Notes under the pieces: generated by a model
Database searches by the model: none
Seen by the model: the letters and a program-made list of their open reading frames with translations, nothing else
Told to the model about the DNA's origin: nothing
Program-made: the position numbers and the translations under genes
In this document: piece after piece, positions 22,482 through 26,531 of the stretch
Position numbering within the stretch: position 1 is the first letter of the stretch
Layout of the letters: each line of letters opens with the position of its first letter
Source: an uncultured Flavobacteriales bacterium
GTDB taxonomy: Bacteria > Bacteroidota > Bacteroidia > Flavobacteriales > Weeksellaceae
Direction of reading: 5' to 3'
DNA: 26,531 nucleotides
NCBI GenBank assembly: GCA_937876095.1
Contig: CALFIE010000102.1
Span: 1 to 26,531, forward strand

Positions 22482-24476
22482 TTAATTCTGTAATTCTAAA
22501 TATATTTTTTGTTTTTTTCCGATAATGGTTCCTTCTACCGGAAATTGATTTCTAATTCTACCGACTCCTTTGTAATCTACTCTGTAACCCAAATTTTCTA
22601 ACTGAGGAATTACATTTTTGCCAATTAAACCTTTTACATTGGGCATCGTGTTTCCTGCATCTGAAATTTTCACATTGGGATCAATCATTTTGCTCAGATC
22701 TACTTTTCTGTCTACCAACAATTCTTTTTCAATATTTTGAGGCATTTTCAAGAAGGTTTTTCCTGCAATTTCTTTGAAAATGGGAGCTGCAACTGTCGCT
22801 CCTGAATAACCTTTGGAAGTATCAGGCTGATTAATCATCACATAACACGTAAATTTGGGTTGATCAGCAGGATAAAATCCGGCAAATGCAGATTGGTATT
22901 TACCAGGACCTTTCCAGTATTCGAATCTGGCAGTTCCGGTTTTTCCTGCAATTTTCAGATTGGGAGTGTAGATACTTTTTGCTGTCCCTTTTTCTACCGT
23001 TTTTATAAGCATTTTGGTCATGAGTTGAATGGCGTCATTTGAGGCCATTTTATCAACCATAATTTCTGGTTTTGCTTCGTAAGAAATTTTGCCATCTTTC
23101 ATAATTTTATCAATGAAAAGTGGTTTCACCATTTTTCCACCATTGGCAATTCCGTTGTAGAAAGTCAATAATTGTAATACACTAAAACTGGATGCATACC
23201 CAAAACCAAGAGATGCAAGTGCTCCTTTGCTCCATCTTTTGCTAGATGGTGTTAAGATGCTTGGTTTGGCAATTCCGGGTAGTTCTAAATCCAGTTTATC
23301 AAACATTTTCCATTTTTTGAGATGATCAATGAAAATATTTGGATTTTTACCATAATTTTTGGTGATGATTTTCGCGGCACCTACATTACTGGATTCTGCC
23401 AAAATATCACTGATGTCGTAATTTCCGTCTCCTTTTACGTGAGAATCACTGATTCTTTGTTCAAAATATTGCCATTTTCCGTTTCCTACATTCACTCTTG
23501 TAGAATCATCTATAAAACCATCATCCATTGCTGCAAGAAGCGAAACGGTTTTGAAGGTAGATCCAGGTTCATTAGCATCTTTCAGCCCATAATTGTAGGC
23601 ATCTACATAAATTCCGAGTTCTGTTCTGCGTAAATTTACCATTGCCCGAACTTTTCCGGTGTTAGTTTCCATAACCATCACACAACCATGATCTGCATTG
23701 AATTCTATCAATTGTTTTTCTAAAGCAGAATGTGCAATGTCCTGAATTCTAATATCAATTGTTGTATAGACATCTTGTCCGTCGATTGGTTCTTTCACCA
23801 TCCAATAGTCTATTGGTTTCCATTGGGTGGAATTGATTCTTTGTTCTAATCTGGTTCCATCTGTACCTGCTAAATATTTACTGAAAGCACCTTCTAACCC
23901 AGATTTCAAACCATTTTGATCCATACCAATTGTTCCTGCTCCAATTTGAGTTGTGGCGAGTTCTCTTTTGTAATTTCTATCTACAATAAATCCACCTTTG
24001 TTTTTTCCTTTTTTAAAAATTGGAAACTTTCTGATGCGATCATATTGATCAAAATCCAAACCTCTTGCTAAAGAATAATACTGATTTTTTTCAGCATGTT
24101 GTTGATCTAGTCTTTGTCTAAAATAATTTTTAGGTTTATCAAACAATTTCCCCAAAGAATCTGAAAGCGCACCAATATGTTTAGAATAAACCGTGTCTTT
24201 TATGGTTTTGAAATCGATATAGATATCATATCTCATTACCGTAGTTGCCAGAATAGAACCGTCTGAAGCGTACAAATTTCCGCGAGCTGCTTGTAGTGTA
24301 GCATTGCGATAATTATTGTTGATAAAATCATTCTTGATCTCTTCTACATTGGTGTTTTGTAAAACTAAAATTTTCCCCAAGAATACTACGAAAAGCAAAA
24401 TTGCTACCCCTACAAAAAGGTAGCCCCATTTCAACGTTTTAGAACGTTTATCAATGTATTCATTTACTTTTGCCAT
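22482..24476 (-). CDS. ftsI: Penicillin-binding protein FtsI (PBP3 type) with PASTA domain
   Basis: Division-specific transpeptidase of 664 residues that cross-links septal peptidoglycan with FtsW. It has one N-terminal membrane segment (about residues 16-38), the PBP dimer domain, then the penicillin-binding domain with STFK (Ser306 nucleophile, Lys309), SSN (362-364) and KTG (512-514). Residues about 605-664 form one PASTA domain (MPNVKGLIGKNVIPQLENLG). It overlaps ftsL by 17 nt, so the two are translationally close. A PASTA tail on FtsI is common in Bacteroidota and Firmicutes and absent from E. coli FtsI. Confidence 0.96.
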   Translation of the reverse strand: MAKVNEYIDKRSKTLKWGYLFVGVAILLFVVFLGKILVLQNTNVEEIKNDFINNNYRNATLQAARGNLYASDGSILATTVMRYDIYIDFKTIKDTVYSKHIGALSDSLGKLFDKPKNYFRQRLDQQHAEKNQYYSLARGLDFDQYDRIRKFPIFKKGKNKGGFIVDRNYKRELATTQIGAGTIGMDQNGLKSGLEGAFSKYLAGTDGTRLEQRINSTQWKPIDYWMVKEPIDGQDVYTTIDIRIQDIAHSALEKQLIEFNADHGCVMVMETNTGKVRAMVNLRRTELGIYVDAYNYGLKDANEPGSTFKTVSLLAAMDDGFIDDSTRVNVGNGKWQYFEQRISDSHVKGDGNYDISDILAESSNVGAAKIITKNYGKNPNIFIDHLKKWKMFDKLDLELPGIAKPSILTPSSKRWSKGALASLGFGYASSFSVLQLLTFYNGIANGGKMVKPLFIDKIMKDGKISYEAKPEIMVDKMASNDAIQLMTKMLIKTVEKGTAKSIYTPNLKIAGKTGTARFEYWKGPGKYQSAFAGFYPADQPKFTCYVMINQPDTSKGYSGATVAAPIFKEIAGKTFLKMPQNIEKELLVDRKVDLSKMIDPNVKISDAGNTMPNVKGLIGKNVIPQLENLGYRVDYKGVGRIRNQFPVEGTIIGKKQKIYLELQN

Positions 24477-24828
24477 CTATGCTGTCTAATTTTATCAAAA
24501 TTTTGTGAGGATGGTTTTCAAGTGTTATTAAAGAATCTTTTAACATTTCTTTTCCTAATTCTGATTCCAATTTTACTTTGATTAATTTGCTTTGTGCAAA
24601 TGCGTTTCTGGATTTGTATTCTTCGGTTTGTTCTTTCAGTTCGTTTACTCGTTCTATTTTTTGGTTTACTAAGTGATTGCTGTAAATCATAATCATCATA
24701 AGAGCAAAAATCAACAGAAAATAGCGGTAATGCACTTTCACTTCATCACGATTCAGGAAATTTCCTTTCACGATGTCTATGAAGGTGAGGTTTTTCTTTT
24801 TCTTGTTATTTATTGGTTGTTTTGCCAC
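24460..24828 (-). CDS. ftsL: FtsL-like cell division protein
   Basis: Small bitopic protein of 122 residues. It has a basic cytoplasmic N-terminus (NNKKKKN), one membrane segment at about residues 37-53 (YFLLIFALMMIMIYS), then a predicted coiled coil (about 54-95) with NQKIERVNELKEQTEEYKS. Sequence identity to E. coli FtsL is not visible; the call rests on topology, coiled coil, size and position between rsmH and ftsI, where FtsL-like proteins are always found in Bacteroidota. It would form the FtsQLB-like subcomplex with FtsQ. Confidence 0.85.
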   Translation of the reverse strand: MAKQPINNKKKKNLTFIDIVKGNFLNRDEVKVHYRYFLLIFALMMIMIYSNHLVNQKIERVNELKEQTEEYKSRNAFAQSKLIKVKLESELGKEMLKDSLITLENHPHKILIKLDSIDGKSK

Positions 24829-24837
24829 CTTTTTTTA

Positions 24838-24865
24838 TGATTGATCAATAATCATTAATGATCAT
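24838..24865. repeat. Heptamer-periodic block between rsmH and ftsL
   Basis: TGATTGA, TCAATAA, TCATTAA, TGATCAT in 7-bp register on the plus strand; ATGAT and ATCAT ends face each other. It fills about half of the 49-nt gap. Confidence 0.45.
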
Positions 24866-24877
24866 TTGTTTTTTTTT

Positions 24878-25771
24878 CTATAATTTGATTCCGGTTCTCA
24901 TTTTTGCACTTCTTGCGCGAGAATTTTCTGCAATTTCCTCCTCATTTGGTATGGTTGCTTTTGTTTTCAATAATTCAAAAGTCTTGTCGTAATTGCCATA
25001 AATATCTCTGGTTGGTTCACCTTCAAACATGCCGTTTTTCAGGAATCTTTTTACCAATCGGTCTTCTAAAGAGTGGTAAGAAATCACCACCAATCTGCCA
25101 TCTTTTTTCAAAATTTTTAATGATTGAAGCAGCATTTCTTTCAACGCTTCTAATTCTTGATTGACCTCTATTCTAACTGCCTGAAAAAGTTGTGCAAAAA
25201 ATTTATTTTGCTTAAAAGCAGGAATATATGCAAACAAATTCTTCAAATCATCGGTTGTATTTATGCTTTTATTTTTACGATGATGAACGATTTCTCTTGC
25301 CAATTTCCGTGCTTCTCTCAACTCTCCGAAATAGTAGAAAATATCTGCTAAATTTTCTTCTTCGTATTCATTAATTATTTTTTTTGCATCTATTGGTTGC
25401 AAAACATTCATTCGCATATCCAAAACCGCGTTTCCACGAGTTGAAAAACCTCTTTCTGCTTCATCGAACTGGTGAGAAGAAACTCCCAAATCTGCCAAAA
25501 TACCGTCCACTTCTTGTATTCCATAGATTAATAGAGAATTTTCTAAAAATCTAAAATTTTGATTGATGAGTGTAAAACGGTCATCATCTATCGTGTTTTC
25601 TAGCGCATCTACATCTTGATCGAAAGAAAATAATTTGCCTTTTGGCGAAAGTCGCTTCAAGATTTCACGCGAATGTCCACCTCCTCCGAAAGTCACATCT
25701 ACGTATATTCCGTCTGGATTCGTCACCAAATCATCTATACTCTGCTGCAATAAAACCGGATTGTGATACAC
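24878..25771 (-). CDS. rsmH: 16S rRNA m4C1402 methyltransferase RsmH (MraW)
   Basis: S-adenosylmethionine-dependent enzyme of 297 residues that N4-methylates C1402 in the decoding centre of 16S rRNA. The N-terminus YHNPVLLQQSIDDL and the SAM-binding GGGGHS (29-34) are diagnostic, followed by FDQD, ADLGVSSHQFDEAERGFS, and the C-terminal SYHSLEDRLVKRF and NSRARSAKMR motifs. Second gene of the dcw cluster, 95 nt after mraZ. Length is normal. Confidence 0.97.
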   Translation of the reverse strand: MYHNPVLLQQSIDDLVTNPDGIYVDVTFGGGGHSREILKRLSPKGKLFSFDQDVDALENTIDDDRFTLINQNFRFLENSLLIYGIQEVDGILADLGVSSHQFDEAERGFSTRGNAVLDMRMNVLQPIDAKKIINEYEEENLADIFYYFGELREARKLAREIVHHRKNKSINTTDDLKNLFAYIPAFKQNKFFAQLFQAVRIEVNQELEALKEMLLQSLKILKKDGRLVVISYHSLEDRLVKRFLKNGMFEGEPTRDIYGNYDKTFELLKTKATIPNEEEIAENSRARSAKMRTGIKL

Positions 25772-25788
25772 TTTTCTTTATTTTATTT

Positions 25789-25830
25789 TTGAAATTTGAA
25801 ATTCATTGAAAATCAAATCAAATTTTTATT
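25789..25830. repeat. Heptamer-periodic block between mraZ and rsmH
   Basis: TTGAAAT, TTGAAAT, TCATTGA, AAATCAA, ATCAAAT, TTTTATT in 7-bp register on the plus strand; TTTGA and TCAAA arms face each other. A second weaker run (CTCACAG, ACTCAAA, CACTCGG) continues to about 25866 near the mraZ stop. Confidence 0.55.
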
Positions 25831-25866
25831 TTACATAATTCCTCTCTCACAGACTCAAACACTCGG

Positions 25867-26334
25867 TTATTCCGCAACGTCACTACCTAAATTCCCCATC
25901 ACTTCTTCTGCCAATTTTGCGAAATCTTCTTCGGTAGTTGCAATTACTTTTTCGTAGGTTTCTTTGTCCCAAATCTCGAAAAGTTCACCTGCACTCGTGA
26001 TTACGATTTCTTTTTTCAGCTGAGCAAATACAATCAGGTCTTTAGAAATTTGCAAACGTTCTGCTTTGTCTGGTTCCACCGTTTTTACACCTGCTGTAAA
26101 AACCCGAATAAAATCGGCGTTTTTCTTTACAAAACGGTTCAGGTTGTTGATTTTTTCCATCAGTTTTTCCCAACCTTTCATAGGATAAACTTCTAGACAA
26201 GGCTGGAATACGGCGCGTTTCACCACAAAAGAATCGCTGCCAAAATCCTCCATCTGCTTAATCAAAGAAGTGGGGAGTTTTATGCGACCTTTGTCGTCTA
26301 TTTTGCACTCATATGTACCGATGAAATTCTTCAT
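25867..26334 (-). CDS. mraZ: Transcriptional regulator MraZ
   Basis: DNA-binding regulator of the dcw cluster, 155 residues with two SpoVT/AbrB-like half domains. The first half has the canonical DDKGR (13-17) with IKLP after it. In the second half the corresponding motif reads DKAER (89-93), so the usual Gly is replaced by Glu. The E. coli protein binds TGGG repeats at its own promoter as a ring and represses the cluster; matching boxes lie upstream here. The start at 26334 gives the family N-terminus MKNFIGTYECKIDDKG; the 13 codons upstream contain the -7 promoter element and are rejected. First gene of the dcw unit. Confidence 0.95.
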   Translation of the reverse strand: MKNFIGTYECKIDDKGRIKLPTSLIKQMEDFGSDSFVVKRAVFQPCLEVYPMKGWEKLMEKINNLNRFVKKNADFIRVFTAGVKTVEPDKAERLQISKDLIVFAQLKKEIVITSAGELFEIWDKETYEKVIATTEEDFAKLAEEVMGNLGSDVAE

Positions 26335-26340
26335 TTGGGA

Positions 26341-26348
26341 CAAAATTA
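26341..26348 (-). promoter_or_regulatory. -7 promoter element of the dcw cluster (Pmra)
   Basis: On the minus strand TAATTTTG matches TAnnTTTG perfectly and ends 6 nt before the mraZ ATG, predicting a leader of only a few nt. No other perfect match in a sensible position was found between mraZ and yqeY. Confidence 0.6.
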
Positions 26349-26367
26349 TACAAATATTTCTAAAATT

Positions 26368-26382
26368 TCCCACTTTTTCCCA
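26368..26382 (-). promoter_or_regulatory. Putative MraZ operator, two TGGGA boxes
   Basis: On the minus strand TGGGA-AAAAG-TGGGA: two identical boxes separated by 5 nt, the arrangement known for the E. coli MraZ operator (TGGGN repeats with 5-nt spacers). The promoter-proximal box begins 19 nt upstream of the -7 element, so it covers the -33 position, as expected for autorepression. Degenerate copies (AGTTA, TAGAA) lie one step to either side. The remaining 26383-26531 holds no gene I can support. Confidence 0.7.
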
Positions 26383-26531
26383 CTTTTTAACTTAATGTTG
26401 ATAACTTTTTATCTGTATAGCTTTATGTAGCTAACTTGTTGATTAATAAATTGTTAATAAATGAGTGTGATATGAGGGTAGATGTATGCCCAATTGACAT
26501 ACTTTAAATGAAATTAACACAACAAAAACCG

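Noticed and set aside
26335..26373. Upstream start for mraZ
   Set aside because: The added 13 codons contain the -7 element, and the family N-terminus begins at 26334.
1..26531. tRNA, rRNA, insertion sequence, phage or toxin-antitoxin genes
   Set aside because: None could be supported on either strand; the window is a chromosomal housekeeping region.

Overview
The window is AT-rich DNA from a Bacteroidota bacterium, most likely a flavobacterium of the Weeksellaceae/Chryseobacterium kind. The evidence is the gene order of the division and cell-wall (dcw) cluster, an FtsZ with a very long tail, a PASTA-tailed FtsI, a bacterial GH3 protein, the absence of Shine-Dalgarno sequences, and several perfect matches to the Bacteroidota -7 promoter element TAnnTTTG placed just before start codons. 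The family is inferred; no database search was run.

The right two thirds (about 26.4 kb down to 9.1 kb, minus strand) is a nearly complete dcw cluster: mraZ, rsmH, ftsL, ftsI, murE, a small unknown membrane gene, mraY, murD, ftsW, murG, murC, ftsQ, ftsA, ftsZ, then a yqeY-like gene. Its only clear promoter lies before mraZ, next to two TGGGA boxes that match the known MraZ operator, and its first clear terminator follows yqeY. It looks like one transcription unit of about 17 kb that makes lipid-linked peptidoglycan precursor (MurC, D, E, G, MraY) and the divisome (FtsZ, A, Q, L, W, I). murF and ddl are not in the window. Two single-gene units follow on the same strand: a bacilliredoxin-like gene and a GH3-family gene, each with its own promoter element.

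The left third (plus strand) holds a secreted prolyl oligopeptidase with its own promoter and terminator, then mutL, a rhomboid protease and a membrane-anchored endonuclease/exonuclease/phosphatase-family protein in a probable operon, then a small lipoprotein that converges on GH3. A 63-residue membrane protein lies on the minus strand at the left end.

The most unusual signal is a family of short blocks with 7-bp periodicity, often with inverted symmetry, at many gene boundaries. The clearest is a perfect 11 x 7 bp array in the predicted 5' leader of the bacilliredoxin gene. Others run into coding sequence: the start, middle and end of murG, the apparent N-terminus of murE, and the ends of murC, the prolyl oligopeptidase gene and the small dcw gene. 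A second notable point is that MutL has lost the recognisable endonuclease motifs of its C-terminal domain. A third is that several genes have the -7 element so close to the start codon that their mRNAs should be leaderless or nearly so.
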